From Faucicola sp902506225 (GTDB taxonomy: Bacteria > Pseudomonadota > Gammaproteobacteria > Pseudomonadales > Moraxellaceae), in the NCBI GenBank assembly GCA_902506225.1, contig LR733345.1, positions 1,612,001 to 1,676,000 of the forward strand: a stretch of 64,000 nt of DNA, written 5' to 3'. The notes under the pieces were generated by a model. That model was not told the DNA's origin and ran no database searches. It saw nothing but the letters and a program-made list of their open reading frames with translations. Position 1 is the first letter of the stretch. The number at the start of each line of letters is the position of its first letter. Position numbers and translations under genes: made by a program. Shown here one piece after another: positions 14,149 through 23,011 of the stretch.

Positions 14149-14256
14149 TTCACGCTATGCAATCTTATTTTATTTCATCCCATTAAATCCTAGTTATTCC
14201 CATATCTTCCCATCATTTATTACGCCTGTCTGTTATAATTATCTAGTCTCTGTTCA
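14149..14256. other. Right terminus of the Mu-like prophage
   Basis: There is no gene here. The last phage base is inferred at 14256, because from 14258 the reading frame of the disrupted oxidoreductase is intact. Read outward the end is CTCTGTTCA; read inward it starts TGAACAG, fitting the TG...CA rule of Mu-type ends. Hexamers TCCCAT at 14178, 14198 and 14208 and TCCTAG at 14188 sit on one 10-bp phase and are candidate transposase or bending-protein sites. The exact base is uncertain by a few nt. Confidence 0.6.
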
Positions 14257-15634
14257 CGATACAGGGTTTATTGTATTTAATGCGCGTACTTACCCCAATT
14301 TTATTCGCCTGCTTGATGAACTCAACGTGCCGTTTCAAAAAACTGAGATGAGTTTTTCAGTTAAAAATACTTATATTGATTTTGAATACAATGGTCACAC
14401 GTTAAACAGTCTGTTTTCTCAGCGCCGCCATGTGCTAAGCCCCAGATTTTGGCAATTTGTTCAGCAGATTTTACGCTTTAATCGCGAGACCAAATCACTA
14501 TTAGCGAATTTTCACCAAGCCGATAAAATGCAGCAAGCAGCTTTAAGCCAGCAAACACTCGGGGATTATTTAGACAGTCATGACTATGGCGAGTTGTTTA
14601 AAACCAACTACTTGGTGCCGATGGTGTCGGCGATATGGTCGATGGGAATGGATGACGCCAAGCGTTTTCCCCTACTCTTTTTTGCCCAGTTTTTTGATAA
14701 CCATGGGCTGCTAGATGTGGTCAATCGCCCACAGTGGTTTACCTTGGTGGGCGGCTCAAAGCAATACGTCAATGCCTTAATCACTCAGCTCGCTGCAGCA
14801 GGTACAACCCTGTATATCAATACCCCAGTGCAATCGGTCACGCGTGGCAAGGATGGTGTTAGCATTGAATTTATTCATCAAGGTAAGCGTCAAACCCAAG
14901 TGTTTGATGACGTTGTATTTGCTTGCCATGCCGATGTAGCAAGACGTCTACTAGCTGATATCACTGAGACAGAATCGGCTATTTTAGGGGCTTTTGAGTA
15001 TACAGATAACGAAGCGGTTTTGCATACTGACACCCAAGTTCTACCCAAAAAACCGCTGGCTTGGGCAAGTTGGAATTACGCGATAGATAAACCCACCGCG
15101 CGCGTGGCTGACCAAAAACCTATATTGACGTATCACATGAATATCCTTGAGCGATTGACGGCAAAACATAACTATTTGGTGACGCTTAATACGCCGATTA
15201 ATGAGGCGCATGTCATCAAACGTGTGGATTATCGCCACCCTGTGTATGACAACAAAATGACCGATGCCCAAAAACGCTGGCATGAAATTTCAGCGAAGCG
15301 GCATACCCATTTTTGTGGTGCTTATTGGTTTAATGGGTTTCATGAAGATGGGGTAAAAAGTGGCTTGCGGGTATGCCAAAGTTTGGGGGTGGATATCGAC
15401 ATTTTGGTCACTACCAATATCACAGCTGCCACAACCGCTGCACAAATCAAACGGCTGTCTAAGCCCAGCAATAAGCCCAGCAAAGCGTCGGCAAAATTTA
15501 CTGTATCAAAGTTACCGAGCCACGCTGACAAAAAGCGCTGGGTGCTGCAGCGACGGCAAGTAACCGCCACGACCAACCATGCGTTTTGCCAAAACCTAGC
15601 GCATGATGGTTTGTGCAACACCCCTCAAAGGTAA
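14257..15634 (+). pseudogene. FAD-dependent amine-oxidase-like protein, N-terminus cut off by prophage
   Basis: From 14258 the frame reads DTGFIVFN, then YPNFIRLLDELNVPFQKTEM. This is the internal part of flavin amine-oxidase-like proteins that normally begins about 55-60 residues after the start. The Rossmann GxGxxG FAD-binding start is absent because phage DNA precedes it. The remaining 458 residues include LVGGSKQYVNALI and a Ser/Lys-rich C-terminal extension. An ATG at 14327 could open a shorter frame, but it would lack the flavin site. It is the first gene of an operon with DUF1365, the methyltransferase and DUF2177. The missing 5' piece should lie beyond the other phage end, outside this window. 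Confidence 0.85.
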
Positions 15635-15640
15635 ATCATC

Positions 15641-16555
15641 ATGACATTTGCCCATCAAATCCTGCAAGGTGTGACTTGGCATGCCAGACAAATCCCTACC
15701 CGTCATGAATTTCATTACCCCTATCGGTTTTGGGCAGTCAATTTAACCCAGCTAGCGGACAATCCATTACCTAAGGTCAATATAGGCGCCAGTCATGTGC
15801 CAACATGGCTGAAAAAATGGCTGAAAAAATCATTGACCATCCCTCTGCTATCACAGCACCATTGGGCGCTTTATCAATTCCATCAAGCAGATTATTTTGC
15901 TATCAATCGATTAGATGCCTCTTTGGATAACCATCTAACCGCTTCAGTAGGACAACCTGCGCCATCGGCTAGTTTATTGGTCAAAGCCCAACAAACTTGG
16001 CAGCAATTGACTGGCAGTCAGCCGACTGGCGAGGTGGTGGCTTTGGTCGTGTTACGTAATATGGGTTGGTATTTTAGCCCTGTCAATTTTTATATTGGCT
16101 TTGATGAGAACCACCAGCCAAGCCATTTCTTGGCAGAAGTCTCTAATACCCCTTGGAATAAACGCCATTACTATGGTTTTTTACTTACAGGTGAAAAGAC
16201 CTTGTACCAACATGACAAAGGTTTTCATGTATCGCCTTTTAATCCCATCAATCAGCAATATCATTGGCGTGTTGAGGTTCACCCTAAACGCTATGAATCG
16301 GCAAATGACAACCCCGAGCAAAATGGCTTTGATGTTGTGATTGATATTGGACTGACAGATAGCCGCGGCAAAGTGTTTAATGCAGGCGTGAGTCTAACAG
16401 GCGTTGAATTGGACGAGGCTTCGGTGATAACGGCGATTAAGCGCCGACCCTGGATGAGTGCCACATCACTACTGCGAATTTACTGGCAGGCTTTTAAATT
16501 ATACGTGCTAAAACGTGTCCCTTATCAAGCTTATAACCAACGTTTACCCCAATAG
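15641..16555 (+). CDS. DUF1365 family protein
   Basis: This 304-aa protein has the DUF1365 landmarks: FHYPYRFWAVNL near residue 25, NMGWYFSPVNFYIGFD near 145, FLAEVSNTPWNKRHYY near 168, and KGFHVSPFNPI near 195. The family almost always sits beside a flavin amine-oxidase-like protein and a cyclopropane-synthase-like methyltransferase, and is thought to act in modifying unsaturated membrane fatty acids. The reaction is not established. It starts 6 nt after the interrupted oxidoreductase gene, so the prophage may also cut its supply of message. A 12-bp tandem duplication (15806-15829) encodes WLKK twice. Confidence 0.88.
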   Translation: MTFAHQILQGVTWHARQIPTRHEFHYPYRFWAVNLTQLADNPLPKVNIGASHVPTWLKKWLKKSLTIPLLSQHHWALYQFHQADYFAINRLDASLDNHLTASVGQPAPSASLLVKAQQTWQQLTGSQPTGEVVALVVLRNMGWYFSPVNFYIGFDENHQPSHFLAEVSNTPWNKRHYYGFLLTGEKTLYQHDKGFHVSPFNPINQQYHWRVEVHPKRYESANDNPEQNGFDVVIDIGLTDSRGKVFNAGVSLTGVELDEASVITAIKRRPWMSATSLLRIYWQAFKLYVLKRVPYQAYNQRLPQ

Positions 16556-16578
16556 TTAACTGAAATTTTTTATGGGAA

Positions 16579-18069
16579 TTGACTATGACACCATCTTCTT
16601 TAGAGGCTAAAAATACTGCAACCTCTCACCCGTCAAATCACCTATCAAAAGGTAAGGAGACCTTGGTTAAACGCCGTCAATCCGATTTAGCCAAGCGGCG
16701 CTCATTTACGGACTATCTACCCTACCCAATTGTTGACCATCTGCTCACGCCGGTTCAACAAAGTGCGGCAAAAGCAGCGCGGCAAATAATATTTTTATTG
16801 CTATCAAAGCTCAAACAGGGTCATCTAACCGTGATTGAAACCTTTCATCAGTCTGACAATATAGGGACTAAGGCAGCGAGTAAGGCAGCGACTCACAAAA
16901 CCTTCGGTGTTAGGGTGATGAATACTGAGCCTGTAACACAGTCGCCAGTCACCGATACACAACGAACGCTAGGGGAACAAATTGGCAATCATCCTTTGGC
17001 AGTGACACTCACCATCCATGCACCGCAGGTGTATCAACACTTATTAACAGGCGGTTCGATTGCTTTTGCTGATGATTATATTGATGGTTTATGGCAAGCC
17101 GATGATTTAACAGCATTTTTACGATTGATTGCCCGCAATTTGACCCTCATCAATACCATCGAAGCCAAATTTGCCAATGTGACCAAACGCTGGGAACACC
17201 GCCAACACCGCAATCGGCATAATGATAAACGCAATGCCAAATCCAATATTTTAGCTCATTATGATATTGGCAATGCGATGTATGCATTATTTTTGGATGA
17301 GCGCATGATGTATTCATCGGCAATTTATCCGACACCCTTATCAAGCTTGGCAGCCGCACAAACCCATAAGTTGGCAAAAATTTGTGAATTAGCTGAGTTA
17401 ACAGCTGACGACCATGTCATTGAAATCGGCACGGGCTGGGGTGGGTTTGCCATTTATGCCGCCACCCAATATGGCTGCCGTGTCACCACCACAACTATCT
17501 CAGACGCGCAGTATGAAGAAGCCAAACGCCGCATTGCCGCTGCCAATCTAACCGACAAAATCACCCTGCTAAAACAAGATTATCGTGAGCTTAGCGGCAA
17601 GTATGACAAGCTGGTCAGTATTGAGATGATTGAAGCGGTGGGCCATGAATATTTGCCAGATTTTTTTGCCCAGTGTAATCGACTGCTCAAAGATAATGGG
17701 CTGATGGTATTACAAGCGATTACCTTTAATGACCGAGGTTATCAAAAATATTTGCACGCTGTGGATTTTATCCAAACCCATGTTTTCCCAGGCGGTTGTT
17801 TATTGTCTAACAGTGAAATTCTCAGCCAAGCGCGTGACCATACCGATATGCAAGTAACGTCATTGGTTGATTATGGCTATGACTATGCCCGTACCTTGAT
17901 TGATTGGCGCTATAATTTTATGCAGGCGCTACCGCAGCTCAAGGCACTCGGCTATGATGATGCATTTACGCGTTTGTGGCATTTTTATTTCGCCTACTGT
18001 GAAGCCGGATTTTTGGAAAAAACCATTGGCGTGGTGCAAGTACGCCTTGAAAAAGCCCAATACCGTTAA
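16579..18069 (+). CDS. Cyclopropane-fatty-acid-synthase-like methyltransferase
   Basis: This 496-aa SAM-dependent lipid methyltransferase has motif I VIEIGTGWGGFA near residues 277-288. The family-specific KLVSIEMIEAVGHEYLPDFF follows near 350. The C-terminal part reads VDFIQTHVFPGG, then DYARTLIDWR near 440. The N-terminal 110 residues include a variable linker with a 12-bp tandem repeat (16869-16892). It would transfer a methyl(ene) group to the double bond of membrane phospholipid acyl chains. With DUF1365 and the flavoprotein, the operon resembles loci for unusual (cyclopropane, methylated or furan) fatty acids, but the product cannot be told from sequence. Confidence 0.9.
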   Translation: MTMTPSSLEAKNTATSHPSNHLSKGKETLVKRRQSDLAKRRSFTDYLPYPIVDHLLTPVQQSAAKAARQIIFLLLSKLKQGHLTVIETFHQSDNIGTKAASKAATHKTFGVRVMNTEPVTQSPVTDTQRTLGEQIGNHPLAVTLTIHAPQVYQHLLTGGSIAFADDYIDGLWQADDLTAFLRLIARNLTLINTIEAKFANVTKRWEHRQHRNRHNDKRNAKSNILAHYDIGNAMYALFLDERMMYSSAIYPTPLSSLAAAQTHKLAKICELAELTADDHVIEIGTGWGGFAIYAATQYGCRVTTTTISDAQYEEAKRRIAAANLTDKITLLKQDYRELSGKYDKLVSIEMIEAVGHEYLPDFFAQCNRLLKDNGLMVLQAITFNDRGYQKYLHAVDFIQTHVFPGGCLLSNSEILSQARDHTDMQVTSLVDYGYDYARTLIDWRYNFMQALPQLKALGYDDAFTRLWHFYFAYCEAGFLEKTIGVVQVRLEKAQYR

Positions 18070-18127
18070 CCCAATTCCTGCGGCAACGGGTTCATGATAA
18101 TTAATAACAGCACACAAGGATTTAGCA

Positions 18128-18544
18128 ATGGCACCATTAAACTATCTGTGGGTATATCTGATCGCCGTCGTGGTATTTTTGGGTATTGATGCTGTATGGC
18201 TTAAAACCATGACCCAACGCTTTTATGCACCGCGCATTGGACATCTACTCAGTGAATTACCCAATATGACCGCAGCAGGCGTGTTTTATCTATTTTATGT
18301 TTTTGCGCTTTGTGTGGTGGTCATCTACCCGCAGCTAAAAGCTCACGCATCATTGGCAGTACTGGCAGGATATGGGGTGGTCATTGGGCTGATGGCGTAT
18401 GGAACGTATGATTTTACAAGTTTAGCATTACTTAAAGGTTATGACAAAACTGCGGCACTGGTTGATTTCATTTGGGGCGGCTTGGTCACAGGATTAACTT
18501 GCGTGATTGTGGGCGTCATCTACAAAAACTGGTTGGTAGATTAG
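18128..18544 (+). CDS. DUF2177 family membrane protein
   Basis: This 138-aa protein with four predicted membrane helices begins MAPLNYLWVYLIAVVVFLGI, followed by DAVWLKTMTQRFYAPRIGHL. It has the family motif AYGTYDFTSLALLKGY near residues 90-105. DUF2177 proteins commonly follow the DUF1365/methyltransferase pair, as here (58 nt after the methyltransferase), which suggests a shared membrane-lipid role. The function is unknown. AAGGA precedes the start. Confidence 0.85.
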   Translation: MAPLNYLWVYLIAVVVFLGIDAVWLKTMTQRFYAPRIGHLLSELPNMTAAGVFYLFYVFALCVVVIYPQLKAHASLAVLAGYGVVIGLMAYGTYDFTSLALLKGYDKTAALVDFIWGGLVTGLTCVIVGVIYKNWLVD

Positions 18545-18677
18545 CTTTACCACAAGTTAACCATGCCAATCCTGCGCCGATAATGGCAATCCGTTTCATA
18601 GTTTTACCCGCTCTATACGATTTTTGAAAGTTAAAAAAATAGCGATGAATCGTATCACCGCTATGCAATCAGACCAA

Positions 18678-18730
18678 TAAATTGTTGGCTACTATAGCTA
18701 AAGATAACTATGAATCAAGACAACAATTTA
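18678..18730. repeat. Inverted repeat between convergent genes
   Basis: TAAATTGTTG (18678-18687) and CAACAATTTA (18721-18730) are perfect 10-bp arms 33 nt apart, in the gap between DUF2177 and the fasciclin gene. They are not followed by a T-tract, so a terminator role is uncertain. Nothing else is seen in this gap. Confidence 0.45.
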
Positions 18731-18767
18731 TGGCGGATAACTTTATCCATGATAAATGCATGATAAC

Positions 18768-19283
18768 TTATCTTTTTGGCAAAATGACACGGTCAATCAC
18801 ATGTACCACACCATTGCTCGCTTTGATATCTGTGGTGACAATGTTGGCAACACGTCCATTGGCGTCTTGTAATTTACCATTTGAAGTCACCATGAGGTTT
18901 TGACCTTGTAAAGTTTTAACCATACCTGGCTTGACATCTTTTGCCATCACTGTGGCCGGCAGCACATGATAAGTTAACACAGATTGCAATAGCGGTTTGT
19001 TTGCAAACAATTGCGCTTTGGTCATACCAAGCTCAGCCAGTAAATTGGCAAAGGCAGCATTGGTCGGCGCAAATACGGTGATGTTTTTAGTGGTCGCGAC
19101 GGTATCGGCTAGACCTGCGGCTACCACCGCTTCAACTAATATTGAAAAATCTGGATTTGATTTTGCTACATCAACGATGTTAGCCGCGTGCATCGGTGCA
19201 TGAGCGGTATGGGTTGGCGTCGTGGCACAACCGGCTAATAACGTGGTAGAAATCGCCGCTGCTAGGAAGGCTTGTTTTAACAT
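18768..19283 (-). CDS. Fasciclin-domain lipoprotein
   Basis: This 171-aa exported protein has the signal MLKQAFLAAAISTTLLAGC with a lipobox ending at Cys19. A single FAS1 domain follows: FSILVEAVVAAGLADTV, ITVFAPTNAAFANLLAELG, LTYHVLPATV, and the final GVVHVIDRVILP. FAS1 domains mediate adhesion or matrix contact; bacterial single-domain versions are often surface or periplasmic proteins. It is a monocistronic gene, with an A+T-rich 263-bp leader shared with the divergent flavoprotein. Confidence 0.92.
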   Translation of the reverse strand: MLKQAFLAAAISTTLLAGCATTPTHTAHAPMHAANIVDVAKSNPDFSILVEAVVAAGLADTVATTKNITVFAPTNAAFANLLAELGMTKAQLFANKPLLQSVLTYHVLPATVMAKDVKPGMVKTLQGQNLMVTSNGKLQDANGRVANIVTTDIKASNGVVHVIDRVILPKR

Positions 19284-19381
19284 ACTTATTTTCCTTATTT
19301 AATTATGATTGTTGGATAAAATACAGGTCAGCTTTTTAAGCTAAATTAACTTTAACTGATAATATTAGAATTTTCAATATA

Positions 19382-19405
19382 TTTTTATACTAAAAAGTAT
19401 AAAAA
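19382..19405. promoter_or_regulatory. AT-rich perfect palindrome in a divergent promoter gap
   Basis: TTTTTATACT and AGTATAAAAA (10-bp arms, AAAA spacer) lie about 100 bp before the fasciclin start and 140 bp before the flavoprotein start. It is a candidate regulator site. The rest of the 19284-19546 gap shows only AT-rich promoter-like sequence. Confidence 0.45.
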
Positions 19406-19546
19406 ATACTACTTATTTTAATATATACTATTAGGTAAAATTCATTAACAACAAAAGCGACAATTACTGCATAAATGTCACAGTAACTAGATTATTTTCC
19501 GCTACAATTTATTTCTTCACTTTGGGCAACGCATAAGGGCAAAATT

Positions 19547-20992
19547 ATGTACGTTAATTCAAGTACGCAATCACCGACTGTAGCAGTGATTGGTGGTGGT
19601 TCAGCAGGTTCTACGATTGCTATACGGCTGGCTATGGCGGGCATCCATGTGCATCTGATTGAAAAAAATGCCAGCCTTATCAACGCCCCGCCCATGTGTC
19701 ATCTGCATGCAGGTGGCAATTTGTACCGCGAAATCAGTGATGAAGATTGCCGCATGTTGATGCGCCAATGTATTGATATTGCCAAGTTGTATCCAGAGAG
19801 TATTGATGTGCGCCCCACCCTCATCACGGTACCAAAACGCGATAACAGCACCGCCACTGACTTACTGCCACGGCTTGATATGTTAACGGCTTATTATCAA
19901 TCATTGGTTGATGCTGACCCTAGCAACCAAGTGTTGGGCAAAGTTCAAGACTATTACCGAGTGTATGACAAGCAGCAAATTCAACAGCTAATTCAATTAG
20001 AAGCTAAAGACATTCCGAGTACCACGGATGAGTGGGTTGTGGCGGCTCTTAAAGTGATGGATTTGGAAAAACTGCAATACCCCATCATTGCGGTGCAAGA
20101 ATTTGGCTGGAATATTTTTAGACTCTCTGCCAGTGCTTTTTTACAATTGCAGCGCTTACAGCGCGCGCAGGTACATCTAAATGCCCAAGTGGATGATTTA
20201 AAACGTCATATGGATGGCTGGCAAGTGTCATTTACCGATGAACATGGTGAGCTTCAGCGTATCTATGCTGATTTTGTGGTCAATGCTTGCGGGTTTAGAA
20301 CCGGTATTATTGATGACAAAGCAGGCGTGCATATCAAGCGCATGGTAGAATTTAAAGCTTCTTATATCAGTGAATGGCGTGATTATAACGGGCGTTTGCC
20401 TGAGATTATTTTTCATGGTGAGCGTGGCACGCCCAATGGCATGGCGCAGTTTACCCCTTATCCTGACGGGTTTTTTCAGCTACATGGAATGACCGAAAAC
20501 ATCACCTTATTCAATGATGGTTTGACCAAAGCCACACAAGAAAGCAGCCAACCGCCTATTAATCCACGATATCTAAATTATATTGAAAACGGCTGGGAGC
20601 CAAACGCACTAAAACAGCGCACCCAAAACGCCATAGATTATGTCAGTGAATTTGTGCCAAGTTTTCGAACTGCACAAGCGGGAGATAATGCGTTATATGG
20701 TGGGCAGCAAGTACCAAGTGATGATATTACCGTACGCGTCGCAGATTTGCAGGTGTTTGCCAAGCTGCGTTATGCGGTGGCAGAAAATGTGAAAGCCAAT
20801 TCTACCCTAGATGTGGCGGATAAAGTCATGGATGCGCTAGTTGATGCCAATTTAATAGAAAAATCTGCTTGCAAGCGTCCCAACTGGCACAAAATTGATG
20901 TCAATGAAGTCAATATAGTCGCACGCGATATTGCCAAAGCCCGACAGTATCCGTTACCGATGGCAAAGGTCAATCAGCGCTTACTGGTTTGA
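19547..20992 (+). CDS. FAD-dependent oxidoreductase
   Basis: This 481-aa flavoprotein has an N-terminal Rossmann fold VAVIGGGSAGSTIAIRLAMA (residues 12-31) with the acidic end of the ADP-binding fold (HLIEKN). A second conserved region reads ADFVVNACGFRTGIID near 240, and the C-terminal part includes DNALYGGQQVPSDD near 380. The fold is of the DAO/GlpD-like oxidoreductase class. A substrate cannot be assigned, and conserved membrane helices are absent. It is monocistronic and ends at a strong bidirectional terminator shared with the acyl-CoA ligase. Confidence 0.8.
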   Translation: MYVNSSTQSPTVAVIGGGSAGSTIAIRLAMAGIHVHLIEKNASLINAPPMCHLHAGGNLYREISDEDCRMLMRQCIDIAKLYPESIDVRPTLITVPKRDNSTATDLLPRLDMLTAYYQSLVDADPSNQVLGKVQDYYRVYDKQQIQQLIQLEAKDIPSTTDEWVVAALKVMDLEKLQYPIIAVQEFGWNIFRLSASAFLQLQRLQRAQVHLNAQVDDLKRHMDGWQVSFTDEHGELQRIYADFVVNACGFRTGIIDDKAGVHIKRMVEFKASYISEWRDYNGRLPEIIFHGERGTPNGMAQFTPYPDGFFQLHGMTENITLFNDGLTKATQESSQPPINPRYLNYIENGWEPNALKQRTQNAIDYVSEFVPSFRTAQAGDNALYGGQQVPSDDITVRVADLQVFAKLRYAVAENVKANSTLDVADKVMDALVDANLIEKSACKRPNWHKIDVNEVNIVARDIAKARQYPLPMAKVNQRLLV

Positions 20993-21009
20993 TGGATTGC
21001 GGGCTTGAT

Positions 21010-21039
21010 AAAAAAGGTAGAAACAATTCTACCTTTTTT
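21010..21039. terminator. Bidirectional terminator, flavoprotein / acyl-CoA ligase
   Basis: Perfect 13-bp arms AAAAAAGGTAGAA and TTCTACCTTTTTT with loop ACAA lie between two convergent genes. Confidence 0.9.
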
Positions 21040-21087
21040 ACTTTGTTTTTTACTTTGCTTTTTAATTTATTGTGATTAAGTAACAGT

Positions 21088-22752
21088 TTAAGCAAATAGC
21101 CCTTGGGCATATTGATCGCGGATGACTTTTTTATCAATTTTACCCACGCTAGTTTTTGGCAATTCAGCGATGAATTTCACATCCTGCGGAATACCGTATT
21201 TTGGCAAATGACCGCGCTCATACGCTTGCTGAGCAATCGCGATGATGTCTTCAGCTTTGGTGTCTTGATGCTCAGGTTTGAGCACAATCAATGCCATCGG
21301 ACGCTCACCCCAGCGTGTATCAGGAATCGCAATCACAGCAATGTCGGCAACGCTTGGGTGTAATGACATGATGGTTTCTACTTCAAGCGAAGAGATCCAT
21401 TCGCCCCCCGATTTGATGACATCTTTTAGCCGGTCAGTGATTTTGACATTGCCTTTTGCGTCCATCCAACCGATGTCCTGGGTATGCAGATAACCGCCTT
21501 CCCACAGCTCGTTGCCTGCGTCCTGATTTTTGTAATAACTCTGCGTCAACCAAGGTGAACGCACCACGATTTCGCCTGTGGATGCGCCATCGTTTGGCAT
21601 ACGTTTGCCGTTATGCCAGATTTGCAAATCGACCAATGGCACCGGCGAGCCAGACAAGCAGCGATGCTCAATTTGTTGCTCTTCGCTCATGTGTTGGAAT
21701 GTTTCATCAAAGCTGACAATGCTGATAATCGGACAAGTCTCTGACATGCCATAACCCGTAGACACTTCGATGCCGCTGGCTACAGCCATTTTGGCAAGTC
21801 CTTGATTAAGCTTAGAGCCACCGACGACCATTTTTAAGCCGTTGAATTTTTCTTGGCGTTTGTTGATTTCACCCAGTAGCATTTGTAAAATCGTTGGCAC
21901 GCCATGGGTGGTGGTAACATTGTGTTTTTTTACCAAGTCAACCATGGTGGAAGGCACATAGCGACCTGGATAGATTTGCTCCAGCCCTAGCATGGTTGCG
22001 ACAAATGGAAACCCCCAAGCATGGACATGGAACATCGGTGTCATTGGCATATAGACATCTGAATAGCGCACCCCTTGACCTTCGACATTCAGCGCACAGC
22101 CAATTGCGACGACGAGCGTATGCAGGACGATTTGACGATGGCTAAAAAATACGCCTTTGGGATTGCCGGTTGTACCGCTGGTATAGAAGGTTGTGGCAAT
22201 GGTGTTTTCATCAAAATCTTCAAACTCGTACTCATCGCTGGCTTGTGCTAGCATGGCTTCATATTCGCCTTGGGCGTATGGGGGCATGGGCGTGTTGTTA
22301 TCATCCAACCAAATCACATGCTCGACCGATGGCGCATCTTGGGTATGGCTTTTGATCATCGGTGAAAATTCTGAATTTAACAGTAGCGCTTTTGGTTTGG
22401 CATGATTGATGGTATATAGCACTTTGTCTTCTGACAAACGTACATTGACGGTTTGTAAGATATAGCCACACATCGGGATGGCAAAATAACACTCCAAGTA
22501 ACGGTGTGTGTCCCAATCCATGACCGCAACCACATCGCCTTTTTGTAGATTTAAGCCTTTTAAGACATTGGCTAAGCGATTGACACGTTTAAAAAACTCA
22601 TGATAGGTGTAGCTGCTTTTGTCGGCGTAATGGATTTTTTTGTCACCAGAAACCACTTTGGCGCGAGACAATAAATTTTTGATAAGCAAGGGAAAACCAT
22701 AAGCTTGGTCTGCTTGGAGGTAGTTTTCGTGCTGATTTAAAATAGCTGTCAT
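21088..22752 (-). CDS. Fatty-acid/medium-chain acyl-CoA ligase (ANL superfamily)
   Basis: This 554-aa AMP-forming synthetase activates a carboxylic acid to its CoA thioester. The P-loop-like AMP site is TTFYTSGTTGNPKG near residues 187-200. GYGMSETCPI follows near 337, and the hinge/A8 motif TDRLKDVIKSGGEWISSLEV near 438. The catalytic lysine lies in PKTSVGKIDKKVIR near the C-terminus. Similar proteins are annotated as long-chain or medium-chain fatty-acid-CoA ligases, and the exact chain length is not predictable. It is monocistronic, with a 259-bp upstream gap shared with the divergent roxA. Confidence 0.88.
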   Translation of the reverse strand: MTAILNQHENYLQADQAYGFPLLIKNLLSRAKVVSGDKKIHYADKSSYTYHEFFKRVNRLANVLKGLNLQKGDVVAVMDWDTHRYLECYFAIPMCGYILQTVNVRLSEDKVLYTINHAKPKALLLNSEFSPMIKSHTQDAPSVEHVIWLDDNNTPMPPYAQGEYEAMLAQASDEYEFEDFDENTIATTFYTSGTTGNPKGVFFSHRQIVLHTLVVAIGCALNVEGQGVRYSDVYMPMTPMFHVHAWGFPFVATMLGLEQIYPGRYVPSTMVDLVKKHNVTTTHGVPTILQMLLGEINKRQEKFNGLKMVVGGSKLNQGLAKMAVASGIEVSTGYGMSETCPIISIVSFDETFQHMSEEQQIEHRCLSGSPVPLVDLQIWHNGKRMPNDGASTGEIVVRSPWLTQSYYKNQDAGNELWEGGYLHTQDIGWMDAKGNVKITDRLKDVIKSGGEWISSLEVETIMSLHPSVADIAVIAIPDTRWGERPMALIVLKPEHQDTKAEDIIAIAQQAYERGHLPKYGIPQDVKFIAELPKTSVGKIDKKVIRDQYAQGLFA

Positions 22753-22970
22753 AGAACATTCCTTTGTTGTTGTATAACCAACGAGTCAATCAAATATTGC
22801 TCGTCTAACTTTGCTGTGATTACTTCCTTGTGAGTATTGACTATATACGAGCGGTAAAGCCAATACAACCAAAAATATGAAACTTTCCAGTTCAATATGT
22901 TTCATATTTTTACGCTTGTTTTACACTTTGGTGAAAAAAATTTTATTATGGGGTTTTGATAGACTGCTTT

Positions 22971-22979
22971 TGCTATAAT
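22971..22979 (+). promoter_or_regulatory. Extended -10 promoter for roxA
   Basis: TGCTATAAT, an extended -10 box, lies 32 bp before the roxA start codon. There is no good -35, which extended -10 promoters tolerate. The rest of the 22753-23011 gap holds no gene. Confidence 0.55.
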
Positions 22980-23011
22980 GCGCGTTATATATCCCCACTG
23001 AACGAAAAAAT

